64,000 nucleotides of DNA from Pollutibacter soli (GTDB lineage Bacteria > Bacteroidota > Bacteroidia > Chitinophagales > Chitinophagaceae), in assembly GCA_029269725.1 (NCBI GenBank), contig JARJHS010000001.1:1111172-1175171 (forward strand). Reading direction: 5' to 3'. Position numbers and translations under genes: made by a program. Shown here one piece after another: positions 25,800-36,042 of the stretch. The notes beneath the pieces were generated by a model. It had not been told where the DNA came from and searched no databases. It saw only the letters and a program-made list of their open reading frames with translations. Every line of letters starts with the position of its first letter. Positions within the stretch are counted from its first letter, which is position 1.

Positions 25800-27878
25800 A
25801 TGCCATCTATTTCTGATCTGATTAATGAAGAAAGGCCTTCCAGCCTGATTGATGTCAACAGGATGTTGAGTAAAGCCGCCAGTGGCGAATACACTTATCA
25901 CTCCTCCCCCTCGGACTGGCGCGACGAGATCCTGTATTTTCTTTTGCCAGATCGCTTTTCCGATGGAAAAGAAGAAACAAGGCAACTGTTAACTACAACC
26001 GAAATAGACGCAAAGCGGAAGGAAACGAATCGCCAGGATATCCATTGGGGAAACTGGGCAGAATCAGGGAAGCGATGGCAGGGCGGCACCATTAATGGAA
26101 TCCGTTCAAAACTTGAATATCTTAAAGGCCTCGGCATAACTGCATTATGGATTGGTCCGTTATATAAACAACGGGTTAAAAAAGACACCTATCATGGCTA
26201 TGGGATACAGGACTTCCTGGAGGTTGATCCCCGTTTCGGAACACGGAAAGATCTGCAGTTACTGGTGAAGGATGCACATAACATTGGTATCCGCGTGATC
26301 CTTGACGTTATCATCAATCATTCCGGAGATAACTGGGGTTATCTTCAACCTGATTCTGCTCCAAACGAAGTTGTCAGCTACACGCCGTATAAATATTTTC
26401 CAGATTTCTATGGCAATCCATTCCGCGAGGATTCAAAGGGTTGGACGATCTCCTGGCGAAACGCCGATGAAATTGCTTTTACCAATTATACAGGCGATAT
26501 ACAGCAGCCAGACGATGGTGTGTGGCCACGGGAATTACAGCAGGAGTTCAACTATACCCGTGCAGGCCATGGAAGTCTGGACGACAACGATCTCGGAAAC
26601 GTACACGCAGAGCATAAGCGAACGGATTTCTATTCGCTGAAAGATTTCGCTTTGGATAATGCAGACACATTAAATTACCTGGCAGACTGTTTTAAATACT
26701 GGATAGCAATTACCGACTGTGACGGATTCAGGATAGATACCATCAAACATATTTCACTCGAAGAAGCCAGGGATTTCTGCGGATCGATTCTCGAGTATGC
26801 GGATGCGTTAGGTAAGAAAAATTTTCTTATGGCTGGTGAAATCGCTGGTGGCGACAATAACCAGGATTATGTACTCGATTACACTGCATTAATGCAGCGA
26901 AATTTGAAAGCCGCGCTGGACATTGGTTCCGCTCGGGTCGCATTGGAATATGCTGGCAAAGGATATGTTCCGGGCGATTGGTACCTCGAAAGTTTTAAAG
27001 CTGAATCAACAGGTTTTGATTCTCATCGCAGTTTTGGTAACCGGCATATTTCGATACTGGACGATCATGATCATGTTATCGGGGAAAAGATCCGGTTCAG
27101 TGCATCTATTCCGGATAAATCATCCGTTAAAAACTATGCAGTTGTTGCACCAATTGCCATGCAGTTGTATACGCTGGGCATTCCTTGTATTTATTACGGA
27201 ACTGAACAGGCTTTTTCCGGGCCACCGGAATCGCAACAGATGTATACTCCTGGATGGAATGATTCCAGAAACTGGGGTGATCGTTATTTGCGTGAAGCCA
27301 TGTTTGGTCCGGAACATCCACGAGCGCATTTTGAACTTCCTATAAGAGATCAGTTGAACAATCTTGACGAATCACTTCCCGGTTTTGCCGCATTTGGAAT
27401 TACAGGAAAACATTGTTTTAATAAGGATAGTCCGGCATATGTGCGCATAGCAGCTATGTGCGAAACGAGAAAGAACTGGCCTGCTTTGCGGAAAGGACGT
27501 CAATATACCCGCCAGACCAGCGTTGTCGGAAAACCGTTCAGTTTTCCGGAAAGTCGCGAGCTCATCGCATGGTCAAGAATACTTGACGACCAGGAGATCC
27601 TCATTTGTGTAAATCCATGCATTGAAACGGATGAGTTCCGTGGTGCCGATGTTGTTATTGCTTCAGAGATTTTCAACCCGGGAGAAAAATTTCGGGTTGT
27701 CCTGAATACTGCTCAGGTTGCAGCCGAAGCTGAAGGAAGAAACTATACAGGAACACATCCGGTTGGTTCAACTGCGCCGGTAAGGTATTACGATAATGGA
27801 ATACTTAGCGTTATAATCCGCGAAATTCATAGATCCGAAGTGGTGATATTGGTGAAGGAAGCGCTGGGAAATCAGTGA
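25800..27878 (+). CDS. Alpha-amylase family glycoside hydrolase (GH13)
   Basis: Acts on alpha-glucans or related oligosaccharides. The 692-residue protein has all GH13 regions: DRFSDG and GITALWIGPLY early in the barrel, VILDVIINHSG (region I), DGFRIDTIKH with nucleophile Asp near 313 (region II), MAGEIAG with acid/base Glu near 347 (region III), and ILDDHDHV with the third Asp near 423 (region IV, reading DDHD where many have NHD). No signal peptide, so it is probably cytoplasmic. Its C-terminal beta domain (about 600-692) is normal. The stop codon lies inside the first unit of a heptanucleotide array. Confidence 0.92.
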   Translation: MPSISDLINEERPSSLIDVNRMLSKAASGEYTYHSSPSDWRDEILYFLLPDRFSDGKEETRQLLTTTEIDAKRKETNRQDIHWGNWAESGKRWQGGTINGIRSKLEYLKGLGITALWIGPLYKQRVKKDTYHGYGIQDFLEVDPRFGTRKDLQLLVKDAHNIGIRVILDVIINHSGDNWGYLQPDSAPNEVVSYTPYKYFPDFYGNPFREDSKGWTISWRNADEIAFTNYTGDIQQPDDGVWPRELQQEFNYTRAGHGSLDDNDLGNVHAEHKRTDFYSLKDFALDNADTLNYLADCFKYWIAITDCDGFRIDTIKHISLEEARDFCGSILEYADALGKKNFLMAGEIAGGDNNQDYVLDYTALMQRNLKAALDIGSARVALEYAGKGYVPGDWYLESFKAESTGFDSHRSFGNRHISILDDHDHVIGEKIRFSASIPDKSSVKNYAVVAPIAMQLYTLGIPCIYYGTEQAFSGPPESQQMYTPGWNDSRNWGDRYLREAMFGPEHPRAHFELPIRDQLNNLDESLPGFAAFGITGKHCFNKDSPAYVRIAAMCETRKNWPALRKGRQYTRQTSVVGKPFSFPESRELIAWSRILDDQEILICVNPCIETDEFRGADVVIASEIFNPGEKFRVVLNTAQVAAEAEGRNYTGTHPVGSTAPVRYYDNGILSVIIREIHRSEVVILVKEALGNQ

Positions 27879-27902
27879 GTAGTAAGTAGTAAGTAGTAAG
27901 AA
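27875..27902. repeat. Heptanucleotide array GTAAGTA, 4 units
   Basis: GTGAGTA, GTAAGTA, GTAAGTA, GTAAGAA, overlapping the amylase stop (27876-27878). Its reverse complement TACTTAC is the word of the array at 28151-28185. Confidence 0.8.
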
Positions 27903-27992
27903 GGGAACAGCCTTATGTTGCGGTTTTTTGATTTTCAAATCAATAAGCTGGAGGGAAATGTACAGCCACGATCATATTCCAGATAAGTAAAC

Positions 27993-28034
27993 TGTAAATC
28001 GTAGAGGCGCTACGCACGGTCTCTACGATTTACA
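27993..28034. repeat. Hairpin related to the GTAGAGACGCC palindrome family
   Basis: 14-bp perfect arms (27993-28006 and 28021-28034, TGTAAATCGTAGAG and its complement) around a 14-nt loop GCGCTACGCACGGT, which looks like a decayed form of the core seen in the perfect palindrome at 58849-58894. Confidence 0.75.
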
Positions 28035-28104
28035 ATTTACAGGAACAATACCGTAAACCGAAATCATTTATTCACTGTTTTCTATTTTCATTTTTTTCTC
28101 CCTT

Positions 28105-28185
28105 TATTCTGTATACTGTATTCTGTTTTCTAATTTTAGCAATTAAGCCCTACTTACTACTTACCACTTACTACTTACCGTCTAC
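28105..28185. repeat. Two adjacent heptanucleotide arrays (TATTCTG and TACTTAC words)
   Basis: 28105-28132: TATTCTG, TATACTG, TATTCTG, TTTTCTA. 28151-28185: TACTTAC, TACTTAC, CACTTAC, TACTTAC, CGTCTAC, running four bases into the end of the minus-strand gene. The rest of the 303-bp gap holds only the hairpin at 27993-28034. Confidence 0.75.
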
Positions 28186-31100
28186 CTCGTCGCTGTTCGT
28201 AAATAACCCACCAGGTCGTTTACCTCTGCCTCACTCAACTGAGATACCAATCCCTGCGGCATCATTGAATCCGGAGTGACCTCACGGGATTGAATAGACG
28301 ATTTATTAATAACTACGGCATCCTGACCTACAATCCGCATGGTGATCTGCCGCTGATTTTCATTGATGATATTACCTGAATAAGTTCGCCCGTCTCGCGT
28401 TGTAACAACCACCAGTTTGTAATTGTCTGGTACATCAGCACCGGGAGTCAGGATATTCGAAAGAAGATATTCCAGGTTTGAACGGTTCGAACCGGTTAAA
28501 TCCGGGCCGACAACCCCTCCTGTTCCATACATTTTATGACAGGTTCCACAGGTTTTCTGAAATAATGCTGCCCCTTTTACCATATCAGCTTTTTTCAGTG
28601 CATCATCATTCAACATCATCCTGTATTTCTGAAATTCTTTTTCGTCTCGCGGCGCTTCATCGATGGGTCCCCACACCTCAACAAAACCGCTGCCCACCAC
28701 CCTGCGTAGCTGACGAGCCGCATTTGCAGAAACATCTTTTTTAGGAATCTTTCCATCTTTCAGTGCCTGTGTAAGAATCCAGCCGTAGGCTGGTCGCGAA
28801 TACAGTGTCTGAATTGCAGTAATTTTATCTGTGGCACTCAGCGTTGGGTACTTTGCCAGAAGCAGCTGACCGAGACCGTTATCGCTGAATGCAGCGATTG
28901 ATCTGATGGCATCTGTTCGTAATTGAGGATCGTCAATTAGCACAGGGAGTTCTTTTGCCAGTTCTTTTCTTTGCTGAGCAGTGAGTACCTGCAATGCTTT
29001 CCGGCGTTGTTCAATTGTCAGCGATTTATTTTTCAGTGTTGCCAAAGCCAGCTGTGCCGCTTCGGTATCTCCAAACAAAGCAGTAATATCTGTAGCCAGC
29101 TGGCTCTGACGATCTTTTCCATCTTTCAAGGATGCATAAATGGTTTGCCAACCTGCTGGTGCTTTAATATCGGTACGTCCCTCCATCCCATTCAACATGC
29201 CCTCCATAATCAGCACTTTATTCTTTGGGTTTGATCTGATCGTTTGCACAAGTACATCCATCGCGCCGGCATCAACAGCTCTTCTTGCTGTAAACTGCGC
29301 AAGCAATGGAATTGGTGTTTCGGAAGCCATTTTCAATGCCAGTGCGGGCTCCTGTGCAACGAATGGTTCAATACCGAACCACACCATTTTCGGAAGATTA
29401 TGATCCTGTGCATCTTCACCATGTTTTGCAAGTGCTTCTCCCACTTTCCATGCGGACGACCTATCCATTCTTTGTAAAGCAGAGGACAGGTAGAGCCGAA
29501 CAACCGGCGAATTGTCATTTGCTGCCATTGTCAGAAATTTCGCCGTTGAATTTGCTGAAGGTTTTTTGTCTTCGCATAATAACTGCACTGCCCATGCCCG
29601 TACATAAGGATCTTTGTCATCCAGTGCATTCAGCAATTCAGATTCAGAAAGCGATTTTGTTACATGCAATGTCCATAATGCACGAAGACGATAATCAGGA
29701 TTCTGTGATGAATTGAAAATCTCCATGGCCTTTTGCTTCACGGCTGGATTCAATGTATTTTTTGACGCACGCGATTGCAGTATTACCCTCGCTCTTCGCG
29801 CATGCCAGTCGCTTTCGCTGGTCTGCAGTTGTACAAGAGCCACATCACTCAGTTTATTCAGATCACCATAACGTTCTGCAAAATCTTTTGCTTGCGATTT
29901 TTCCGGCATGATTCTGAATACTCTACCGGTCTCTGAATTCTTTACCTGGTTTCCGCAGATATCGGCATCATGCCAGTCCAGTACATAGACCCCGCCATCA
30001 GGCCCTATCTCCATACTGAAACCAACCCATTGACCATTATTAGCCATCGCAAAATCATCAGCATGACTGGCAATAAATCCAGAACCTGAAGGTTGAAGTT
30101 TATCCGATAATACACCGTGCTCATGAATATTTGCCATAAAAATCCGCCCCCTTTCATCAGCTGGAAATGCATCGGACTGATAAATCCTTGCGCCACCATG
30201 TGCTGATCTATGACTATGATTAGTAATCGTTTTTATGTCATCGTATACATAAGGGTTAAAATGCTGTCCACCCTGCCGGTGATAAATTCCTCCCGGAATT
30301 ACATGCCACATATGCGGAATAACACAGGCACTGATGAATAATTGTCCTTTGGAATCGTAATCAATCCCCCATGGATTACTGAAACCATGAGCTACCACTT
30401 CAAAGATATCTTTTGTCGGATGATAACGCCAGACACCGCCGTTAATATCTACGCCCGCTCCTTCTAAAATATTTTCAGGAAACGGGTCTTTGTGCCTGTA
30501 CAATTTGCCTTTGCCAACGGGTTTCCGAACTTTTGATGGAGTTGCAAAACCCTGGCATCCATACAGCCAGCCATCGGGCCCCCAGTGCAAACTGTTCAAC
30601 GTTTCGTGCCTGTCCCGGATACCCCATCCCGTTAGCCTGACCTCAATATCCTTCACATCAGCCTTATCGTCCTGATTTCTGTCTGGTACAAACAGCAGGT
30701 TAGGCGGTGCACCAAGGAAAACTCCATCAAAACCAACTGCAATTGCTGCAGGAAATGCAATCCCTTCAAGAAATACTTTTCTTGTATCTGCGCGCCCGTC
30801 ATGGTTGGTATCTTCAAGGATCAGGATACGGCTATTTCCGGAATCTGAAAACCCATGACCACGATTCTCATAGTCTTTATTTTCGGCTATCCATAACCGT
30901 CCGCGATCATCCCAGCAGAATGCCATTGGCTGAGTCATCATAGGTTCGGAGGCCCATACATTGGTCTCAAAGCCGGGCTTCATCGTCATGTTCTTTACTG
31001 CTTCTTCAGGAGTTAAAAATTTTGCATCAAGACCTTCCTGGCGGGCGATGAGCCATTGCGCATAAGTTGAATTCTGGCCGCTGAATGCTGCCCATCGATC

Positions 31101-32006
31101 AGTCATCACGACATCATTCAATTCACCGGAATAGATATACAGCTGATACTTTATAGTTTCTGTTTCTCCTTTGGGGATCGACCAATCTGCCAAACGTGAA
31201 CGGGCAGCCCCCAATCCTAACTGTCCGTCAACACGCCAGTGCTGTGGATACGCTTTGTTGGAGGGATGATCAAAAACAGCAATATGCGCAAGATCATCGC
31301 GACCTTCTACCTGCAAACCAACATCCACCCAAAGTGCCTGCTTACCTTCTGCCCTTTCGTTTTTTTCACGCGCCGCATTGATCACTTCTCCCTTCATTCC
31401 TTCTTTCCATGGCATTCTCACAAAGAGTCCGCCATAATCGTATTTGCCGATGGTCACATCCGTTTTTGCTTCGCCTTTCCATTCCAGTGTAAGTACATAA
31501 TTTCCACTATCGAGTTTCATGCTCCAGTTCTGCGTTTCACGCAACTCAGGCTCTCCTTTCTCATTCAAAAGATCATAAATCGTTTGCCATTTTACTTCTT
31601 CACCTTTCTTCTCTACTATACTTGCACCAATTTTCTTCCAGTATCCTTCACCCGGATTGTGAAAGAAATCTCTACCATTTACTCTTGTGAAACCCCAGTA
31701 AATACCTGTCTGGTGTTTATGGTGCCCAGGACTGTATTCTGTCAGCACTCCTTTTCCATCAGGAGCGGTAATGGGATGAAGAAATGGCCGAAAATTCTCT
31801 TTTGCATTTTCAACTATGATCGGTTTGTCGCTACCCGCTTTATAAACAGATATTGTTCCTGCCGTCTCATCCTGTTCCAGTACCAGTTCTTTTGCAGCAG
31901 GATCTGTGGTATCAGTTTTGCTGCCATGATCATTGCATCCGGAGAAAAGGGCAACAGTTATTGAAAGAAATAAAAAAGAAGATAGGAATTTTATCATGGC
32001 TGACAT
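28182..32006 (-). CDS. DUF6807 / PVC-type dehydrogenase / HEAT / cytochrome c fusion lipoprotein
   Basis: A 1274-residue exported protein. Residues 1-24 are a lipoprotein signal (lipobox LFSGC). Domain 1 (about 40-320) is DUF6807, also called PmoA-like (HHKHQTGIYWGFTRVNGRDF). Domain 2 (about 345-700) is the PVC-type membrane-bound dehydrogenase-like propeller (MTQPMAFCWDDRGRLWIAEN, NSLHWGPDGWLYG). A HEAT-like helical region spans about 730-1130. Domain 4 (about 1140-1274) is a PVC-type haem domain with CGTCHKMYG as the CxxCH site and a distal Met candidate in DSMMPQG. Expected role: periplasmic oxidation of a carbohydrate with electrons passed to the haem. Divergent from a PQQ-type sugar dehydrogenase. 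An in-frame ATG at 31997 is an alternative start. Confidence 0.88.
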   Translation of the reverse strand: MSAMIKFLSSFLFLSITVALFSGCNDHGSKTDTTDPAAKELVLEQDETAGTISVYKAGSDKPIIVENAKENFRPFLHPITAPDGKGVLTEYSPGHHKHQTGIYWGFTRVNGRDFFHNPGEGYWKKIGASIVEKKGEEVKWQTIYDLLNEKGEPELRETQNWSMKLDSGNYVLTLEWKGEAKTDVTIGKYDYGGLFVRMPWKEGMKGEVINAAREKNERAEGKQALWVDVGLQVEGRDDLAHIAVFDHPSNKAYPQHWRVDGQLGLGAARSRLADWSIPKGETETIKYQLYIYSGELNDVVMTDRWAAFSGQNSTYAQWLIARQEGLDAKFLTPEEAVKNMTMKPGFETNVWASEPMMTQPMAFCWDDRGRLWIAENKDYENRGHGFSDSGNSRILILEDTNHDGRADTRKVFLEGIAFPAAIAVGFDGVFLGAPPNLLFVPDRNQDDKADVKDIEVRLTGWGIRDRHETLNSLHWGPDGWLYGCQGFATPSKVRKPVGKGKLYRHKDPFPENILEGAGVDINGGVWRYHPTKDIFEVVAHGFSNPWGIDYDSKGQLFISACVIPHMWHVIPGGIYHRQGGQHFNPYVYDDIKTITNHSHRSAHGGARIYQSDAFPADERGRIFMANIHEHGVLSDKLQPSGSGFIASHADDFAMANNGQWVGFSMEIGPDGGVYVLDWHDADICGNQVKNSETGRVFRIMPEKSQAKDFAERYGDLNKLSDVALVQLQTSESDWHARRARVILQSRASKNTLNPAVKQKAMEIFNSSQNPDYRLRALWTLHVTKSLSESELLNALDDKDPYVRAWAVQLLCEDKKPSANSTAKFLTMAANDNSPVVRLYLSSALQRMDRSSAWKVGEALAKHGEDAQDHNLPKMVWFGIEPFVAQEPALALKMASETPIPLLAQFTARRAVDAGAMDVLVQTIRSNPKNKVLIMEGMLNGMEGRTDIKAPAGWQTIYASLKDGKDRQSQLATDITALFGDTEAAQLALATLKNKSLTIEQRRKALQVLTAQQRKELAKELPVLIDDPQLRTDAIRSIAAFSDNGLGQLLLAKYPTLSATDKITAIQTLYSRPAYGWILTQALKDGKIPKKDVSANAARQLRRVVGSGFVEVWGPIDEAPRDEKEFQKYRMMLNDDALKKADMVKGAALFQKTCGTCHKMYGTGGVVGPDLTGSNRSNLEYLLSNILTPGADVPDNYKLVVVTTRDGRTYSGNIINENQRQITMRIVGQDAVVINKSSIQSREVTPDSMMPQGLVSQLSEAEVNDLVGYLRTATR

Positions 32007-32217
32007 CGGTTGAGATCAAAAGATAACAAAAATTCATACTTATTCAGTAGCAGGGTTGTGCCGTTTCAGAATGAAAAAAAAGATTATACCAATTTTGAGT
32101 AAGTGGTCATGGATCGCGGGTTGTATAGATTTCAGCACAGTACAAGTAATAATTCACAATTGATGTTAAACGACTGTTTAAAATTGTTTTAAGATTACTG
32201 TTATACTTCTGCTTCCC

Positions 32218-32225
32218 TATTTTTG
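32218..32225 (+). promoter_or_regulatory. Candidate -7 box for the PQQ-type dehydrogenase gene
   Basis: TATTTTTG matches TAnnTTTG, 22 bp before the ATG at 32248. Confidence 0.45.
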
Positions 32226-32247
32226 CGCCTTAACTAAATAAAATACA

Positions 32248-33516
32248 ATGGATATCAAATCCTTCAGTTATCTCGTGCCTTTGACGGTTTCGCTTATGCT
32301 GAGCAGTTGTGGCAATGCAACAACTTCCAATGAAGCGAAAGATACTTCACAGGTCGTGAAAAGCAATTCGTCTGCGGATACAACTCAATTGCCCCCCGTT
32401 GAAACAGGTACTGCGAATACGGAGTACAAACCGGCATTTGCGGGCCAAACACGCATCGGTGGTGTAAAAACAAAAACTGCATATAAGGTTGATGAAATTG
32501 CAACGAAAATCGGCAGTCCCTGGGCCGTTGTCCCCATGCCCGACGGAAGACTGATGGTGACTGATAAGACCGGCTTTATGCAGATTTTCGGAACTGACGG
32601 AAAAGTGCAGAAAAAAGTGACTGGTTTTCCCAAAGTCAACTCCAATGGGCAGGGCGGTTTACTTGATGTTGCTTTCGATCCAGACTTCGTTCAGAACAGA
32701 ACTATTTACTGGACTTTTTCTGAAGATCACGGGAAAGGAAATCTGATGGCGGTAGCCAAAGGCCAGCTTTCTGCAGATGAATCAAAAGTTGAAAATCCGA
32801 TGGTCATTTTCAGGGCAACCCCTGATCTGAAAAGTACACTTCACTATGGATCAAGGATCGCATTTGATAAAGACGGGAATATGTATGTAAGTACCGGGGA
32901 ACGTTCTATTCTCGAAGGACGGAAGCAGGCACAGTGGCTGAATTCAGGCCTTGGCAAAATTTATAAATTGACCAAAGAAGGAAAACCAGCTCCTGGTAAT
33001 CCGTTCCTGAATCAGAAAGATGCGATGCCAGAAATATTCAGCTATGGGCATAGAAATCCGCAGGGTATTGCATTGCACCCTGTGACCGGTGATTTATGGG
33101 AAGTGGAATTTGGTCCGCGCGGTGGCGATGAGCTTAACCTCATAAAAGCCGGTAAAAACTATGGCTGGCCGACTATTACTTACGGAATTGAATACAGCGG
33201 CGGAAAAATAGGTGATGCTATTCAGCAAAAAGAAGGCATGGAGCAGCCTGTATATTATTGGGATCCGGTGCTTTCTCCAAGTGGTATTGTATTTTATACC
33301 GGAGATGCTATTCCGGAATGGAAGAACAATCTTTTCATAGGTGGTTTAAGCAGTATGCACATTGCAAGGATCGTGATTGATGAAAATAATAAAGTGGTGG
33401 GAGAAGAAATACTGCTTGCAGATAAGAAAGAACGTTTCCGGGATGTAGCTTATTTAGATGGTAAGTTGTATACGGTGACTGATGGAGGGAAGATGTTTGT
33501 TATTGCTAAACAATAG
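32248..33516 (+). CDS. PQQ-dependent sugar dehydrogenase (GSDH/sorbosone dehydrogenase-like) lipoprotein
   Basis: A 422-residue exported six-bladed propeller enzyme that oxidises aldose sugars with PQQ as cofactor. Lipoprotein signal with SLMLSSC (Cys at about 21), then a Ser/Thr/Asn-rich tether. Family landmarks: IGSPWAVVPMPDGRLMVTDKTG, GGLLDVAFDPDF, YVSTGERS, SYGHRNPQGIALHP, WEVEFGPRGGDELNLIKAGKNYGWP and YYWDPVLSPSGIVFYTGD; the His of GHRNPQG is a PQQ-site residue in the family. Divergent from the cytochrome c fusion gene, which could accept its electrons. PQQ biosynthesis genes are not in the window. Confidence 0.92.
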   Translation: MDIKSFSYLVPLTVSLMLSSCGNATTSNEAKDTSQVVKSNSSADTTQLPPVETGTANTEYKPAFAGQTRIGGVKTKTAYKVDEIATKIGSPWAVVPMPDGRLMVTDKTGFMQIFGTDGKVQKKVTGFPKVNSNGQGGLLDVAFDPDFVQNRTIYWTFSEDHGKGNLMAVAKGQLSADESKVENPMVIFRATPDLKSTLHYGSRIAFDKDGNMYVSTGERSILEGRKQAQWLNSGLGKIYKLTKEGKPAPGNPFLNQKDAMPEIFSYGHRNPQGIALHPVTGDLWEVEFGPRGGDELNLIKAGKNYGWPTITYGIEYSGGKIGDAIQQKEGMEQPVYYWDPVLSPSGIVFYTGDAIPEWKNNLFIGGLSSMHIARIVIDENNKVVGEEILLADKKERFRDVAYLDGKLYTVTDGGKMFVIAKQ

Positions 33517-33522
33517 TGAGCA

Positions 33523-33550
33523 GGCAGGAGTAAGGAGGCAGGAGAATTAG
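33523..33550. repeat. Heptanucleotide array GGCAGGA, 4 units
   Basis: GGCAGGA, GTAAGGA, GGCAGGA, GAATTAG, six bases after the dehydrogenase stop. An inverted partner (CCCCTGCCTCCCTACTTAG) lies at 33742-33760, overlapping the stop of the convergent SRPBCC gene. Confidence 0.65.
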
Positions 33551-33624
33551 TGGTCTGATAGGAGTAACAAGCTTTCAATTCGGTTATCACTAAAAAATCG
33601 GCAGACTATTACCAAATAAAAAAA

Positions 33625-33653
33625 GGTCGGGAAAATTTCCGACCATTTTTTTT
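33625..33653. terminator. Bidirectional terminator between convergent genes
   Basis: GGTCGG/CCGACC stem with 8-nt loop GAAAATTT, A-run before and eight T after. Confidence 0.85.
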
Positions 33654-33753
33654 ATCGCCCATCCAAAAATAAAAAAATTGATGGTTGACTATTGCAGAAT
33701 TTCTAAAAATTAAACGCTGTAACTTTTCACTACCTGCTAAATCCCCTGCCTCC

Positions 33754-34179
33754 CTACTTAGTCTCAACATATTTTTTAAAATTATTCAAAATCGCCTGCC
33801 AGCCCATCTGCTGCATTTCTACTGAGTTTTCTTCTTCCGCGTCGAAGCGCTGTACTACACGGGTTTTACCTCCATCCGGAGAAAAAGTGGCTTCCACTTT
33901 TCGTCCATCGCCCATTGTGTAGGCAATCTTTTTATGAACCTGTACATCATCATATACCCCTCCGAAATCGAATCCGAAAGATCCGTCTTTTGCTTCCATC
34001 CGGGAAGAAAATGCACCGCCAATACGCAAATCATTTTTTGCCCAGGGCGCGTGCCAGTCATCTGAAGCAAAACTCCATTGAGTGATATGATCTGGTTCAG
34101 TCCAGTATTTCCAGACTTTTTCTACTGGTGCATTGATTTCTGCTTCTGTCGTAACTACGGTGTATTCCTTTGTTGCCAT
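33754..34179 (-). CDS. SRPBCC / AHSA1-type (START-like) protein
   Basis: A 141-residue cytoplasmic protein with the Bet v1-like cavity fold. The start at 34179 (MATKEYTVVTTEAEINAPVEKVW) fits the family; the longer frame adds 40 residues unlike anything in it. Motifs include VEKVWKYWTEPDHITQW near the N-terminus and GWQAILNNFKKYVE at the C-terminal helix. These proteins bind hydrophobic ligands or, in the AHSA1 branch, are related to Hsp90 activators; a specific role cannot be given. The adjacent hutU stop lies 141 bp away on the same strand. Confidence 0.85.
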   Translation of the reverse strand: MATKEYTVVTTEAEINAPVEKVWKYWTEPDHITQWSFASDDWHAPWAKNDLRIGGAFSSRMEAKDGSFGFDFGGVYDDVQVHKKIAYTMGDGRKVEATFSPDGGKTRVVQRFDAEEENSVEMQQMGWQAILNNFKKYVETK

Positions 34180-34312
34180 TTGTTTCCGTTTTTTTGTTAT
34201 TAATCGTTGACAATACAAACTTCTCCAATTAGTACGAAAATGAAAATGTGGAAAAGCGACAATCTCTGAGGTAGATTGCGACAACATTTCTACCTTCAAC
34301 GTTCATCGCCTG

Positions 34313-34330
34313 CCTGCCGGCTAAGGCAGG
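34313..34330. repeat. GC-rich palindrome inside a heptanucleotide array, over the hutU stop
   Basis: CCTGCC, GGCTAA, GGCAGG. Heptanucleotide words lie on both sides (TCTACCT, TCAACGT before; TTCAACG, TTAAACC after). The hutU stop (34321-34323) is in its loop. A near copy lies at 36372-36389. Confidence 0.75.
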
Positions 34331-36042
34331 TTCAACGTTAAACCGTTCTTCTCCGCGGTCTCTTTCGCCAATTCGTATCCCGCATCTGCATGACGGATAA
34401 CGCCAATGCCCGGATCATTGCGTAAGACACGAGCGAGCCGAGCCTCAGCTTCCGCAGTGCCATCTGCAACGATTACCATACCCGCATGAATGCTGTATCC
34501 CATTCCCACTCCACCGCCATGGTGAAGACTTACCCACGATGCACCACCAGCAGTGTTCATCAACGCATTTAAAACCGGCCAATCAGCGACTGCATCACTT
34601 CCATCCAGCATGGCTTCTGTCTCGCGGTTGGGTGATGCAACTGATCCTGTATCAAGATGATCACGACCAATAACAATAGGTGCTTTTACTTTTCCCGTCC
34701 GCACAAGTTCATTGAATGCAAGCCCTGCTTTTTCTCTTTCTCCCTGACCAAGCCAACAGATGCGGGCAGGCAATCCCTGGAAAGCAATTCTTTCTTTTGC
34801 CAGACGCAGCCATCGCTGCAAACCTTTGTTATCCGGAAACATTTTACTGATAACTTCATCAGTGACCGTGATATCACCAGGATCGCCACTCAAAGCGGCC
34901 CAGCGAAAGGGTCCCTTTCCTTCGCAGAACAAAGGTCTGATATAGGCCGGGACAAATCCGGGAAAATGAAAACAACGACCAGGAATAAACCGACTTCTCA
35001 GTTCTGCATCATCATCAGTTGTTGCACGTTTTTCAAATTCGGTTGCCCGTGCGCGTATGTTATTTCCATAGTCAAAAGTGACTGCTCCCCTATCCATCAA
35101 TTGCAACATAAGTTGCACATGCAAATACATTGAACGATACGCATAAGAAAGATATTCTTCCGGATGATCAACCCGCAGCAGCTTTGCCTGAGCATGTGAA
35201 ATTTCATGCGGCCAGTATCCGATTAACGGATCGTGCGCAGAAGTCTGGTCACTCAAGGTATCTGGAGTAATGTTCCTATCGATTAACCTCTGCAGAAGAT
35301 CAACGACATTGCATAATACTCCTATTGAAACTGCCTCACCTTTCTTTTTTGCTTCGAGTGCGCGATCAATAGCTGTATCGATATCAAGGATCATTTCATC
35401 ACAATATCTCGTCTCAATCCTTTTTTCAATTCGCCATTGTTCCACTTCTGCAATGAGTGCTACACCTTCATTCATCGTTATCGCAAGCGGCTGTGCGCCA
35501 CCCATGCCACCAAGACCAGCAGTGACATTCAAAGTGCCTTTCAACGTTCCGCCGAAATGTTTGTCGGCTACTGCAGCATAGGTTTCATAAGTACCTTGTA
35601 CAATTCCCTGGGAGCCGATATAAATCCATGAACCAGCCGTCATCTGTCCGTACATCGTCAAGCCTTTCTTTTCCAGTTCATCAAAATGTTGCCAGTTCGC
35701 CCAGTTGGGTACAAGCTGCGAATTGGAGATTAACACACGCGGAGCATCTGTATGTGTTTTTACAATCGCAACAGGTTTCCCGCTTTGTATCAGCAGCGAC
35801 TCATCGTTTTCCAGAATTTTCAGTCCCTTGATGATCTTATCCAGTGCATCAAAATTTCTTGCCGCTTTCCCTCTGCCGCCATATACGATCAGATCATCAG
35901 GTCGTTCAGCAACAGCCGGATCGAGGTTATTCAGAAGCATTCGTAATGCGGCTTCCTGTATCCAGCCCTTACATGAAATAGAGGAACCTGTTGGTGTTTT
36001 ATATTTTGATTTGTCGTATCCTCTTGCTGCGGCCGTTTCCAT
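34321..36042 (-). CDS. hutU: Urocanate hydratase
   Basis: Second enzyme of histidine breakdown: urocanate plus water to imidazolonepropionate, using tightly bound NAD as electrophile. The 573-residue sequence has the family signatures [48 protein letters not shown] (the NAD-binding glycine cluster) and near the C-terminus [18 protein letters not shown]. The last residues (LNLP) are encoded by a heptanucleotide repeat and a palindrome, so the natural terminus may have been altered. It follows hutH on the same strand after 354 bp. hutI and a formiminoglutamate-cleaving enzyme are not nearby. Confidence 0.96.
   Translation of the reverse strand: METAAARGYDKSKYKTPTGSSISCKGWIQEAALRMLLNNLDPAVAERPDDLIVYGGRGKAARNFDALDKIIKGLKILENDESLLIQSGKPVAIVKTHTDAPRVLISNSQLVPNWANWQHFDELEKKGLTMYGQMTAGSWIYIGSQGIVQGTYETYAAVADKHFGGTLKGTLNVTAGLGGMGGAQPLAITMNEGVALIAEVEQWRIEKRIETRYCDEMILDIDTAIDRALEAKKKGEAVSIGVLCNVVDLLQRLIDRNITPDTLSDQTSAHDPLIGYWPHEISHAQAKLLRVDHPEEYLSYAYRSMYLHVQLMLQLMDRGAVTFDYGNNIRARATEFEKRATTDDDAELRSRFIPGRCFHFPGFVPAYIRPLFCEGKGPFRWAALSGDPGDITVTDEVISKMFPDNKGLQRWLRLAKERIAFQGLPARICWLGQGEREKAGLAFNELVRTGKVKAPIVIGRDHLDTGSVASPNRETEAMLDGSDAVADWPVLNALMNTAGGASWVSLHHGGGVGMGYSIHAGMVIVADGTAEAEARLARVLRNDPGIGVIRHADAGYELAKETAEKNGLTLNLP

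Noticed and set aside
31239..31964. 241-residue plus-strand open frame
   Set aside because: Antisense shadow of the DUF6807 fusion; composition is His/Phe/Cys-rich and resembles no protein family.
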